From positions 379,259 to 443,258 of the forward strand of contig JABWAT010000001.1 of the NCBI GenBank assembly GCA_013360915.1: a stretch of DNA of 64,000 bases. Reading direction: 5' to 3'. The notes under the pieces were generated by a model, which did no database searches, was not told the origin of the DNA, and was given only the letters and a program-made list of their open reading frames with translations. The stretch's first letter is position 1; every line of letters starts with the position of its first letter. The position numbers and the translations under genes were made by a program. This DNA is from Bacteroidota bacterium. Lineage in GTDB: Bacteria; Bacteroidota; JABWAT01. Of this stretch, positions 27,541-36,598 are shown piece after piece.

Positions 27541-27570
27541 TGAAGATAGTAATTCGGGTTCATTTATCAA
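27541..27570 (-). promoter_or_regulatory. Promoter-like site upstream of gdhA paralog 1
   Basis: Minus-strand TTGATA (27565-27570), 16-nt spacer, TATCTTCA (27541-27548), about 70 nt before ATG 27470. Same form as the site at 28956-28986. By eye only. Confidence 0.35.
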
Positions 27571-27615
27571 CATCCGGCCAAACAGCGCACCCATTTCCAA
27601 TCAAACTCTCATTAA

Positions 27616-27644
27616 ATAAAAAAGGGCCGGAAAACCGGCCCTTT
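27616..27644 (-). terminator. Rho-independent terminator after gdhA paralog 2
   Basis: 10-bp stem AAAGGGCCGG/CCGGCCCTTT (27621-27630, 27635-27644), loop AAAA, with T-rich sequence on both exits. It lies 20 nt after the stop of the gene at 27664-28920. Confidence 0.85.
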
Positions 27645-27663
27645 TAATGGAATCCAAGATTAC

Positions 27664-28920
27664 TCAGGGAAAAACGCCACGTAGTTTAACCGCTTCAGCC
27701 ACGCGCGCAATGGACAGCGCATATGCTCCGTTCCGGTTATGAACCCGATGTTTTTCTGCAGTGGCAATAACAGCATCGAAACTGTCGTCCATGATTTCCT
27801 TCAGGTACTTAAGGATATCAGGGGTTTTCCAGAAGAAACTGTAATTATCCTGTACCCACTCAAAATAGGATACGGTCACCCCACCTGCATTTGACAATAT
27901 ATCCGGAATGACAAAAATCCCTTTATCAAACAAAACAGGGTCAGCATCAGGTGTGACTGGGCCATTCGCGGCTTCCGCGATTATACGAGAACGGATTAAG
28001 GAAGCATTTTCTTCTGTTATCACGTTTTCCAGGGCGGCGGGAATAAGGATGTCGACTGCCAATTCTAACAGCTCCTCGTTCGATATTTTTTCGGATCCCT
28101 TATAACCAATGACGCTTCCTGTTAGTTCTTTATGAATGGAAACATCGGTGGGATTTAAACCGCGTGTATTGAGAATCCCTCCCTTTGAATCGCTGACAGC
28201 AATGACTTTGGCACCCAGTTCATACATAAGACGTGCGGCAATCGCACCGGCATTACCGAAGCCTTGAACAGCAACTGTGGCTCCTTCCAGATTAAGACCA
28301 AGCTTTTTTGCAGCTTTCATAATCGTATAAACACATCCCTGTGCGGTTGCTTCATTACGGCCCTGCGATCCACCCAACGGGATTGGTTTGCCAGTTACGA
28401 CGCCCAGAGAGGAATGACCTTTAATCATTGAAAAGGTATCCATGATCCAGGCCATGGTTTGTGAGTTTGTGTAAACATCGGGTGCAGGAATATCACGGTC
28501 AGGTCCGATGATAACGGCTATCTCGCTGGTGTAACGACGGGTTACCCGTTCCAATTCAGTCTGGGAGCATTTCTTCGGATCGATAATCACACCGCCTTTT
28601 GCACCGCCAAAAGGAATTCCAACCACTGCGCATTTCCATGTCATCCAGGAGGCTAGTGCCTTTACTTCATCAAGAGTGACCGATGGGTGGAACCGGATTC
28701 CGCCTTTTCCGGGTCCGCGGGCCGTGCTGTGCTGAACCCGGTAGCCGGTCACAGAAATCACCTTTCCATTATCGAGTCTGACCGGAAAATTCACGGTTAA
28801 TTCGCGTTCAGGCAACCGGATGTGGTTCCGGTAATTGTCATCAAGATTGATCAGATCAGCCGCCTGGTCAAAGTTCCGCAGAGCACTTTCAAACGGGTTT
28901 ATCACGGTACGGGTTTCCAT
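27664..28920 (-). CDS. gdhA: Glutamate dehydrogenase, paralog 2
   Basis: 418 aa, same family and motifs as paralog 1 (GPGKGGIRFHPSV, MTWKCAVV, PFGGAKGGVI, DIPAPD, VAVQGFGNAG), with many differences in the C-terminal half. AAAGGA precedes ATG 28920. It has its own promoter-like site (28956-28986) and terminator (27616-27644), so it is monocistronic. The two genes may serve catabolic versus biosynthetic directions or different cofactors; which does which cannot be judged from sequence alone. Confidence 0.94.
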   Translation of the reverse strand: METRTVINPFESALRNFDQAADLINLDDNYRNHIRLPERELTVNFPVRLDNGKVISVTGYRVQHSTARGPGKGGIRFHPSVTLDEVKALASWMTWKCAVVGIPFGGAKGGVIIDPKKCSQTELERVTRRYTSEIAVIIGPDRDIPAPDVYTNSQTMAWIMDTFSMIKGHSSLGVVTGKPIPLGGSQGRNEATAQGCVYTIMKAAKKLGLNLEGATVAVQGFGNAGAIAARLMYELGAKVIAVSDSKGGILNTRGLNPTDVSIHKELTGSVIGYKGSEKISNEELLELAVDILIPAALENVITEENASLIRSRIIAEAANGPVTPDADPVLFDKGIFVIPDILSNAGGVTVSYFEWVQDNYSFFWKTPDILKYLKEIMDDSFDAVIATAEKHRVHNRNGAYALSIARVAEAVKLRGVFP

Positions 28921-29224
28921 AGTCTTTCCTTTCGGCAGGTTAAATTAATACGGCGTAAACGTACCAAAAAACCCACACCCTGACAACAGACCCAGAACCC
29001 GAAAATCATCTCTAATTATCTTTTAATGACATTTTCTTGACTTTACTTTTTTAATAAAAACATTAAGCATTTACAATATGATGGGGGGGGTTTATTCACA
29101 ATGCAATCAAATCACCCCGGACCAGATAGTCCGGGATTAATTTGTAAGGTGAAAGAAAGGAAAATTGGTGTATAAAGTGGTTTCGGTCGCAGAAAAAATT
29201 TGGTATGAACGACCGGTATTGCGG
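28921..29224. other. 304-nt intergenic region between the AKR gene and gdhA paralog 2
   Basis: AT-rich non-coding stretch. It holds the promoter-like site at 28956-28986 near the gdhA end, a run of eight G at 29083-29090, and a hairpin CCCGGAC/GTCCGGG (29116-29122, 29129-29135) that could end the AKR transcript but lacks a T-tract. I see no ORF with coding character and no RNA gene. Confidence 0.6.
28956..28986 (-). promoter_or_regulatory. Promoter-like site for gdhA paralog 2
   Basis: Minus-strand TTGTCA (28981-28986), exactly 17-nt spacer, TACGTTTA (28956-28963), 36 nt before ATG 28920. Closely resembles the site at 6155-6185 (TTGACA-N17-TACCTTTA), which raises confidence in both. Confidence 0.5.
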
Positions 29225-30247
29225 TCAGTCGCGGATGATGGATGACCAGGTACCACCCGTCATCACGTCCTTTACACCCTCACCCGACAGAAAATCATGA
29301 GGAAAACCGAGGGGAATCTGACTGACCTGATTCAGAGCAGTCATGTCCTCATCATCCAGAGAAACCGACAGGCAACCCAATGCATCTGAAAGCTGGTCAG
29401 GGCGACGGGCCCCCACGATGGGAATGGATTTTTTCACTTGTTGTCTGATCCAGGCCAGCGCAACCTGAGCCGGGGTTACGTTCCATTTTTCAGCCACGGA
29501 AAGCACCTGTCTTGCAATGGTCTGATTCCGTTCATTCAGCCGTTCGCTGGTTGGTGCGAGACGACCCGGCTTTTCCTCACCCTTAAGGTATTTTCCAGTT
29601 AAGGCACCACCGGCCAACGGGGCCCAGGGTGTCAGGGTCATTCCGAAGCCAGCGGCCATCGGGATGAGCTCTCTTTCGGGTGTTCTCTGTATCAGGCTGT
29701 ACTCGACCTGAAGCGCCGCAAAGGAAGTCCAGCCCTTTAATTCTGCCAGCACATTTGACCTGGCCACCACCCAGGCGGGTGTATCAGAAATACCCAGATA
29801 ATGGACTTTCCCTGACCGGATCAGATCATCCAGAGCTCGCATGATTTCCTGTTCAGGGGTTGTTGAATCCCAGGCGTGGACCCACAACAGATCAATAAAG
29901 TCGGTTTTCAGTCGTTTCAGACTTCCCTCGACCGACCGGATCAGGTTTTTTCGGTGGTTTCCCGAGAAATTCGGATCGCCTTTGCGGTCATAGAGTGTGT
30001 ATTTGGTCGCCAGGACAAAATGATCACGGTCGGATGCGATAAAATCGCCCACCAATCGTTCACTGGTTCCTTCTGTATATCGGTTGGCCGTATCAATAAA
30101 ATTTCCACCCGCCTGTGCATAGACTTCAAAAATGGACCGGCTGGTGATTTCATCGGCCCCCCAACCCCACTCGGTCCCGAAAGTCATGGTACCCAGCGCA
30201 AGTTCTGAAACCCGGCAACCGGTTTTTCCTAATAACTGATATTTCAT
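29225..30247 (-). CDS. Aldo/keto reductase
   Basis: 340 aa; NADPH-dependent TIM-barrel oxidoreductase. The catalytic tetrad is visible: Asp and Tyr in FIDTANRYTEG, Lys in LATKYTLY, His in LLWVHAWD. GTMTFGTEWGWGAD near the N-terminus is typical of the YajO/IolS-type branch. Substrate unknown. ATG 30247 is preferred over a GTG 9 nt upstream that overlaps the SDR gene. It is the last gene of an fbp-SDR-AKR run, with spacing of a few nt. Confidence 0.92.
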   Translation of the reverse strand: MKYQLLGKTGCRVSELALGTMTFGTEWGWGADEITSRSIFEVYAQAGGNFIDTANRYTEGTSERLVGDFIASDRDHFVLATKYTLYDRKGDPNFSGNHRKNLIRSVEGSLKRLKTDFIDLLWVHAWDSTTPEQEIMRALDDLIRSGKVHYLGISDTPAWVVARSNVLAELKGWTSFAALQVEYSLIQRTPERELIPMAAGFGMTLTPWAPLAGGALTGKYLKGEEKPGRLAPTSERLNERNQTIARQVLSVAEKWNVTPAQVALAWIRQQVKKSIPIVGARRPDQLSDALGCLSVSLDDEDMTALNQVSQIPLGFPHDFLSGEGVKDVMTGGTWSSIIRD

Positions 30248-30249
30248 TG

Positions 30250-30924
30250 TTACCACTCTATTGGTTTTCTATCGCGGAAAAATCCGCCGGTGGGGGGATT
30301 TTCCATGGTTGCCAGCCAGATGGCCGTATCAGCACCGGTTTCCACAGACCGGTGAGCCCCTGCTCCTCCCATGTCGGTTTTTACCCAACCCGGGCACATG
30401 GAATTGATACTGATGCCATCGCCTGCAAGTTCTCTTGAAAGGATTTTAGTCATCCCGTTCAAGGCCAGTTTGGATAACCGGTAAGCCATGTGTCCTGTTC
30501 CCATTCCGTGAAGTGCTCCCATTCCACTTGACAGATTCACCACACGCGGATCGTCAGACTGGCAAAGCAGCCGGTGGAAAGTCCGGATCATCATCCAGCT
30601 TCCTGAAACATTCGTGTCATGGGTATCGTTGAGGATTCCCCGTGTAATGGTAATAGAGGACGATTCATCCACCATGATGCCAGCATTGTTTATCAGGACA
30701 TCCAGATGTCCGAATCGGGTTTCCACCTGTTCTGCAGCCCGCAGGATGCTTGTATCATCGGTCAGGTCCAGTTGAATCGGGATAATGGATTCGCTTTGAA
30801 ATTGTCTTTCAGAAGGCTGACGCATACCGGCAAGGACTGTAAATCCGGCCAGGGCCAACCCATCGGCAATTCCTTTTCCGATTCCACGGTTCGCACCGGT
30901 TACCAGGGCAATTCTAGTTTTCAT
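30250..30924 (-). CDS. Short-chain dehydrogenase/reductase (SDR)
   Basis: 224-aa classical SDR: TGANRGIG (cofactor loop), NNAG, active-site Ser in NLSSGMGAL and YRLSK (Tyr and Lys). NAD(P)-dependent; substrate unknown. AAGGAG upstream of ATG 30924. Close to fbp (8 nt) and to the AKR gene (2 nt), so an operon. Confidence 0.93.
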   Translation of the reverse strand: MKTRIALVTGANRGIGKGIADGLALAGFTVLAGMRQPSERQFQSESIIPIQLDLTDDTSILRAAEQVETRFGHLDVLINNAGIMVDESSSITITRGILNDTHDTNVSGSWMMIRTFHRLLCQSDDPRVVNLSSGMGALHGMGTGHMAYRLSKLALNGMTKILSRELAGDGISINSMCPGWVKTDMGGAGAHRSVETGADTAIWLATMENPPTGGFFRDRKPIEW

Positions 30925-30932
30925 TCTGCTCC

Positions 30933-31961
30933 TTATCCATGGGCGGCGGCCAGATCGGCCTGCCGGATAAATTCCATGGCTTGTTCAACATCCCTGGTGG
31001 ACCCGATCAAAAGGGGAACCCGCTCGTGCAATTCTTTGGGGTGAATATCCAGAATACGCTGATATCCGTTGGTGGCTTTTCCACCGGCCTGCTCAACCAC
31101 CATCGCCAATGGATTGCATTCATAAAGAAGGCGCAACTTTCCATTGGGTGATTTGGCCGTGCCGGGGTAAATGTAAATTCCTCCGTAGAGCAGGTTTCTG
31201 TGAAAGTCGGCCACAAGCGATCCGATATACCTCGAAGAATAGGGACGGTTGGTCTGTTTATCGGATTGTTTCAGCCAGGTAATGTAAGCCTTTGTAGGTT
31301 CGTTAAATGAATCCCAGTTGCCTTCATTGATGGAATAGATGGCCCCCTTTGCCGGCGTCTTCATATCGGGATGGCTGAGCAGGAACTCACCGCAGGTGGG
31401 GTCATAAGTAAACCCGTGAACCCCATTGCCGGTGGTGTATACAAACATGGTGCTCGATCCGTACAACACATATCCTGCACCCATCTGCTTATAACCCGGC
31501 TGAAGAATATCGCGCATTTCGGCAACATGCCCAATGGGACTCTGGCGTTTAAAAATGGAAAAAATGGTTCCGATTGACACGTTTGCATCGATATTGGAAG
31601 AGCCATCCAACGGATCAAAAATGACGACATACTTTCCGTTTCTGGATTTCTTATCCAGCTTAATCAGATCATCTTCCTCTTCGCTTGCCATGGCACAAAC
31701 TACGCCATCATGACTGAGGACCGACTTGAAAACCTCATTGGCGTAGACATCGAGCTTTTTCTGAACATCCCCGGTGGCATTCTGTTCGCTGGTCACTCCC
31801 AGAATATCCACCAGACCTGCTTTTCTGACATCGCGGGTGACAATTTTTGCCGCAAGGGCCAGATTATAAAGAATTTTAGTAAACTCTCCGGTTGCTGCCG
31901 GAAACCGGCGTTCCTGTTCAATAAAATGCCGGTCAATGGTAACAATACTCTGAAATTTCAT
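30933..31961 (-). CDS. fbp: Fructose-1,6-bisphosphatase, class I
   Basis: 342 aa; gluconeogenic phosphatase. Metal-binding DPLDGSSNIDANVSIGTIF and upstream ASEEEDD contain the acidic ligands of the inositol-phosphatase fold; the substrate region YGGIYIYPG and NPLAMVVEQAGGKA are present. Length is normal. AAAGGA before ATG 31961. Together with the split transketolase this indicates gluconeogenesis and pentose phosphate metabolism. Confidence 0.96.
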   Translation of the reverse strand: MKFQSIVTIDRHFIEQERRFPAATGEFTKILYNLALAAKIVTRDVRKAGLVDILGVTSEQNATGDVQKKLDVYANEVFKSVLSHDGVVCAMASEEEDDLIKLDKKSRNGKYVVIFDPLDGSSNIDANVSIGTIFSIFKRQSPIGHVAEMRDILQPGYKQMGAGYVLYGSSTMFVYTTGNGVHGFTYDPTCGEFLLSHPDMKTPAKGAIYSINEGNWDSFNEPTKAYITWLKQSDKQTNRPYSSRYIGSLVADFHRNLLYGGIYIYPGTAKSPNGKLRLLYECNPLAMVVEQAGGKATNGYQRILDIHPKELHERVPLLIGSTRDVEQAMEFIRQADLAAAHG

Positions 31962-32116
31962 GGTTGGTCCTTTTTTATTGCAATATACTCACATTCCCGG
32001 CTGGTTGTCAGTAGCTGCGGATCACGACAGATGGATGATAATCAATGAGATAGAGGAAGAAGCGCTTCCAACACGTTGACGGAAAGGATTTCCTGCAGAA
32101 ATCAGGACCTGCCTGC

Positions 32117-33904
32117 TTACCGGTTCCCCGATTCCTGATCCTGGTATTGTAACTGATAGAGGCGGTGGTAAATTCCGCCAGCCGTCATAAGTTCACGGTG
32201 AGTTCCCGTTTCTTTCAGTTCACCTTTATGCATTACAAATATGCGGTTACAAATACGGACCGTGGAAAGTCTGTGTGCAATGATGATGGCGGTCCGTCCG
32301 GTCAGAATGGTTTCGGTGGCCTGCTGAATACGGTGTTCGGTATCGGTATCGACTGAACTGGTCGCTTCATCCAGGATCACCACCGGTGGATTAAACAGCA
32401 GGATCCGGATAAAACTGATAAGCTGTCTTTGTCCGGCCGACAAATTTCCTCCCCGCTCGGTCACCTGAAACTGATAACCACCAGGAAGGGCTTCAATAAA
32501 GGAATGAGCCTGCACCCGCCCGGCTGCCCGGTAAACTTCTTCTGGCAGAAAGTCATCCCGGCCCAGAGTCAGGTTTTCATATACAGTCCCCGAAAACAGA
32601 AAAACATCCTGCAGCACCACTCCGACCGAGGCGCGGAGTGATTTCAGGTCATACGCTTCAAGCGGGTGACCATCCAGATAAATCTGACCCTGCTGATAGG
32701 GATAAAACCGGTTTATCAGACTGATTATGGTTGTTTTTCCTGCACCTGTTGCACCCACAAGCGCAATTTTCTCGCCAGGTGCCACATGAAAACTGACATC
32801 TTTCAATATCCAGTCATTCTCATTATACCGGCTCCAGACATTCTGAAAACGGATATCACCTTGCCAGGAGTCCGGTTTCAGTGTCCCTGACTGGCGTTCG
32901 ACATCCTCCTGACGGTCAAGCAGCTTAAAGATCCGTTCAGAGGAAGCCATGGCCCTCTGTAAAATGTCATACTTTTCACTCATATCGCGGATCGGTCTGA
33001 AAAACATTTCCACGTACTGAATGAACATAAAAAGGATTCCGAAAGTAAGGGAGCCCTGAACCACTTCTCCTCCCCCGTACCAGACAATGAGTGCAATGGC
33101 CAGCGCGGAGAGGAAGTCGATAGCCGGGTAAAAGACACTGTAATAATAAATTCCCCTGACGTGTGCATCACGGTGATCGCGGTTAATCTGGGCAAATTTA
33201 CGCGCTTCCCGTTCTTCCCGGTTAAAAATCTGGACAATGCTCATTCCGGTTATATGTTCCTGCAGAAACGACATGAGCCTTGCCACATGTCCCCTGACCT
33301 CGAGATAAGATTCTCTGGCCTTCCGGCGGAAAAGAAACGAACCATAGATCATCAGCGGGAGAACGGAAAGGGTTACAAGGGACAATTTCCAATCGGTATA
33401 GAACATCAGGATCAGAATGATGATCAGCTTGAACAGATCACCAAATACAGCCACAAGGCCCGAAGAAAACAATTCATTCAGAACTTCAACATCACTGGTA
33501 ACCCTTGCGATCAGTCTTCCAATCGGGTTTCGGTCAAAGAAACGAAGATTCAATGTCTGAAGAAATGAAAAAACCGTTTCACGTAACCCAAAAATGGCCT
33601 TTTGGCCCAGTAATTGAGTCAGATAAGTGAGGGCGTACTGAGCAATGACATCGAGAATCAATAAAAGCAGAATCAGTGAACCAATCAGGTGCAGGCCTTC
33701 CCAGTCTGCTGTTGCAATGTGCTGATCGATGGCAATCTGAGCAAGCCATGGCCTTAGCGGCCCCAGCACACTGCCGGCAACCGAAATCAGAACACCGGCC
33801 ACCACCAGTTTTTTGTACGGAGCAATAAAAACCAGGAGCCGGCGTAAAAGGGACAGGTCGAAGGATTTTCCTGATACTTCGTCATCACTGACCGGCTGGC
33901 TCAT
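32117..33904 (-). CDS. ABC exporter half-transporter (TMD-NBD), canonical Walker B
   Basis: 595 aa. Six-helix TMD (about 25-320) and NBD (about 350-590). Walker A GATGAGKTT, Walker B VVILDEATSS with the catalytic Glu, but the signature reads LSAGQ rather than LSGGQ. The partner gene at 34827-36590 shows the mirror image (LSGGQ, but Asp for the catalytic Glu). Together they form the one degenerate and one active ATP site known from heterodimeric exporters such as TM287/288 and BmrCD. The start overlaps the rnz stop by 4 nt (ATGA). Substrate unknown; lipid or drug export are the usual roles. Confidence 0.93.
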   Translation of the reverse strand: MSQPVSDDEVSGKSFDLSLLRRLLVFIAPYKKLVVAGVLISVAGSVLGPLRPWLAQIAIDQHIATADWEGLHLIGSLILLLLILDVIAQYALTYLTQLLGQKAIFGLRETVFSFLQTLNLRFFDRNPIGRLIARVTSDVEVLNELFSSGLVAVFGDLFKLIIILILMFYTDWKLSLVTLSVLPLMIYGSFLFRRKARESYLEVRGHVARLMSFLQEHITGMSIVQIFNREEREARKFAQINRDHRDAHVRGIYYYSVFYPAIDFLSALAIALIVWYGGGEVVQGSLTFGILFMFIQYVEMFFRPIRDMSEKYDILQRAMASSERIFKLLDRQEDVERQSGTLKPDSWQGDIRFQNVWSRYNENDWILKDVSFHVAPGEKIALVGATGAGKTTIISLINRFYPYQQGQIYLDGHPLEAYDLKSLRASVGVVLQDVFLFSGTVYENLTLGRDDFLPEEVYRAAGRVQAHSFIEALPGGYQFQVTERGGNLSAGQRQLISFIRILLFNPPVVILDEATSSVDTDTEHRIQQATETILTGRTAIIIAHRLSTVRICNRIFVMHKGELKETGTHRELMTAGGIYHRLYQLQYQDQESGNR

Positions 33905-34827
33905 GGTTGATGCCCTCCCAGAGTCAGTTTCATGAAATCATCCCCCAACCGCGTCGTTGGAAATTCAGACCGGGCTTCGTTGAGCAGAGGAGTCAGATCC
34001 TGATACCGTGCACTGTAATGGAACAGAACCAGTTCTCCTGCAGAGGCTTCCCTTGCCACTTTTCCAGCCTCGCGGGCGGTCGAGTGACCCGTTTCTTTGG
34101 CTTTTTCGGTCAATTCATGAAGATAGGTTGCTTCATGCATCAGCAGGTCGGTTTCCCTGGCCAGATCAACCGACCGGCTGCAATACCGGGTGTCGGTGAC
34201 ATAGGTGAAAGATAAACCCGGCAGATCTGGGCCAATGACTTCACGCGGAGAAACCCATTCACCCTTTTTATTCAGTACCGGCTTCCCCTCTTTCAGGTCC
34301 TTAAAGCTGGGGCCCGGTATCAGTCCCAGAGCCTCGGCCTTTACCAGGTCGATATGACCGGGCCGCGTCTTTTGCTGAAATCGGTATCCGAAAGCTGGCA
34401 CCCGATGGTCCAGACTGACCGTCAGAAGCTGCCAGAAAGGTGTATCCAGGATGACAACAGGTTGGTTGGTAAATTCCAGTTCTATGATGTCGATTGGAAA
34501 ATCCGCAAAAAATTGCTGATGCCGCTGAGCCGTTTCCAGAATGTCGGCAATTCCCTTTGGCCCGATGACCGTCAGCTTATCGGACTTATTCGAATAATTA
34601 ATGCTGCTGATCAATCCCGGAAGTCCGAAACAGTGGTCACCGTGGAGGTGAGTGATGGCAATGGTATGGATTTTTGTGGGATGAAGCTTGATTTTTTTCA
34701 GTTGAAACTGAGTTCCTTCCCCGCAATCAAACAGGATGTATTCATGGTCCAGACCCAGAACAGTGGCCGACAGATTCCGGCGGAGCAACGGTACAGCAGA
34801 ACTGGTTCCTAAAATGGTTACTTCCAT
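33901..34827 (-). CDS. rnz: Ribonuclease Z (tRNA 3'-endonuclease)
   Basis: 308 aa, the size of bacterial short-form tRNase Z. Metallo-beta-lactamase motif HLHGDH (H60, H62, D64, H65) with the upstream DCGEGTQFQL that is diagnostic for RNase Z. It removes 3' trailers from tRNA precursors that lack encoded CCA, which fits the two CCA-less tRNA genes in this window. It is sandwiched between the two halves of an ABC exporter, overlapping both by 1-4 nt. Confidence 0.95.
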   Translation of the reverse strand: MEVTILGTSSAVPLLRRNLSATVLGLDHEYILFDCGEGTQFQLKKIKLHPTKIHTIAITHLHGDHCFGLPGLISSINYSNKSDKLTVIGPKGIADILETAQRHQQFFADFPIDIIELEFTNQPVVILDTPFWQLLTVSLDHRVPAFGYRFQQKTRPGHIDLVKAEALGLIPGPSFKDLKEGKPVLNKKGEWVSPREVIGPDLPGLSFTYVTDTRYCSRSVDLARETDLLMHEATYLHELTEKAKETGHSTAREAGKVAREASAGELVLFHYSARYQDLTPLLNEARSEFPTTRLGDDFMKLTLGGHQP

Positions 34828-36590
34828 CAGGTTATGGCCTTCAGTTCATCTTCAAGTTTCTGTTTTTCCCAGGTGGCGGCATACAATCCGTTTGCTGCCA
34901 GAAGTTCGCTATGTGTTCCCTGTTCAACCACTTCACCGCCAGACAGGACCAGAATGTGGGTGGCATTCCGGATGGCACTGATACGATGGGAAACAATAAT
35001 GGTCAGCCGTGACTCTGCATGTTCCTTCAGCCTGTTCAGAATCAGGTCTTCGGTCTGCGTATCCACCGCTGAGAGGCTATCATCCAGGATTAAGACAGAC
35101 GGTTTTCTCAGCAGAGCACGTGCAATGGCAGTTCTTTGCTTCTGCCCGCCAGACAGGGTAATTCCCCGCTCACCTACAAACGTATCATACCGCTGGGGAA
35201 AATCCTCAATATTTTCCCTGATGGAAGCCAGATCGGCAACCAGTCGAATTTCTTCCTCACCAGCCGATTCAACTCCGAATCCGATATTATTGGCGATGGT
35301 ATCACTGAAAAGAAAAGTATCCTGAGGCACATATCCAATGTGTTTCCGAAGGACCTTGAGAGGAATTTCACGCAGTGGCCGGCCATCCATCAGAATCGTT
35401 CCACTATCAGGATCAAACAGACGCATCACCAGGTTGACCAGCGTTGATTTTCCTGATCCGGTCTCGCCGGTAACAGCAAGTACCTGTCCGGGTGTGACCG
35501 AAAAGGAGATGTCTTTCAGGACAGGCCGGTCGGGCTGATAACCAAAGGAAACGGATTTGAAAGTCAGAAACCCTTTAACTGATTGAATTTCAGGATCGGT
35601 TTGGGGTGTATCCCTCACCTCAGGAACCTCATCCAGAATTTCATTGATCCGCTTCTGACTGGCCGAAGCCTGCTGAATAATGTTAATAACCCAACCGAGT
35701 GCAATCATTGGCCAGATCAGCATTCCGACAAAAATGACAAACTGAGTCATTTCACCCAAAGTGAGTTTACCTGCGATGACCAGACTTCCGCCATACCAAA
35801 CCACCAGCACGACACTCAGCCCGATCAGAAGTGACATCAGGGAGTAAAACAATGCCTGATATCGGACGAGCCGCAGATTTTTCAGCATGTAAGTCCGGTT
35901 TAACCTGGTGAAGGTCATGATTTCCCAGGCTTCTCTCACATATGCTTTAACCACCCGTATTCCGCTCAGATTTTCCTGAACCCGTGTCGTCAGGCTTGAA
36001 TAGTGAGATTGTATATGGGTGTACTGGTGATGAATTGATTTTCCCATTCTGAACACCATATAGGACATGACCGGCAGCGGAAGCAGGGCGACGAGTGTCA
36101 GTTCCCAATTTACGTAAGCCATTATTGGAATGATAAACAAAAAGGTGGCCAGTGTATTCGCCGAATACATGATACCCGGGCCCAGAAAACTTCTGATTGC
36201 ATTCAGATCATTGGTGTTTCGGGCCAGAATATCGCCGGTGGAACGGGTTTTATAATATCTGGTGGATAGTCGCTGGATATGCTGATACAAATCGTTCCGG
36301 ATATCCTGTTCGCAATCCCGGCTGACAACAATGATGGTTTGCCTGACCATAAAGAGAAACAATCCGCGACCAGCAGCCATGAGGATGATTAACAGCCCAT
36401 AACTGACCAGTTGAGCAGAAGAAAAATCCGATTTCAACCTGTCAATGGCCGAACCAATCAGCAGGGGACCAAGAACATTAAACAGATTGGTCAGTAAGAC
36501 GAAAAGGAGTCCAAGCAGGAGCTTGTTTCGGTAGGTCAGTAAATAAGGAAAAAGACGGGCAAGCGGATTGGGAGTATTCAGAATATCCAT
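34827..36590 (-). CDS. ABC exporter half-transporter (TMD-NBD), degenerate Walker B
   Basis: 587 aa; TMD about 15-310, NBD about 340-580. Walker A GETGSGKST, signature LSGGQKQ, but Walker B is VLILDDSLSAVD, with Asp in place of the catalytic Glu. This pattern (LDDxLSAVDT) is typical of the YheI/LmrC-like subunit of heterodimeric exporters. It is the first of three overlapping genes (this, rnz, the second half-transporter) and follows the TPR gene by 8 nt. GAAGG abuts the ATG at 36590, which is unusually close. Confidence 0.93.
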   Translation of the reverse strand: MDILNTPNPLARLFPYLLTYRNKLLLGLLFVLLTNLFNVLGPLLIGSAIDRLKSDFSSAQLVSYGLLIILMAAGRGLFLFMVRQTIIVVSRDCEQDIRNDLYQHIQRLSTRYYKTRSTGDILARNTNDLNAIRSFLGPGIMYSANTLATFLFIIPIMAYVNWELTLVALLPLPVMSYMVFRMGKSIHHQYTHIQSHYSSLTTRVQENLSGIRVVKAYVREAWEIMTFTRLNRTYMLKNLRLVRYQALFYSLMSLLIGLSVVLVVWYGGSLVIAGKLTLGEMTQFVIFVGMLIWPMIALGWVINIIQQASASQKRINEILDEVPEVRDTPQTDPEIQSVKGFLTFKSVSFGYQPDRPVLKDISFSVTPGQVLAVTGETGSGKSTLVNLVMRLFDPDSGTILMDGRPLREIPLKVLRKHIGYVPQDTFLFSDTIANNIGFGVESAGEEEIRLVADLASIRENIEDFPQRYDTFVGERGITLSGGQKQRTAIARALLRKPSVLILDDSLSAVDTQTEDLILNRLKEHAESRLTIIVSHRISAIRNATHILVLSGGEVVEQGTHSELLAANGLYAATWEKQKLEDELKAIT

Positions 36591-36598
36591 CCTTCTGA

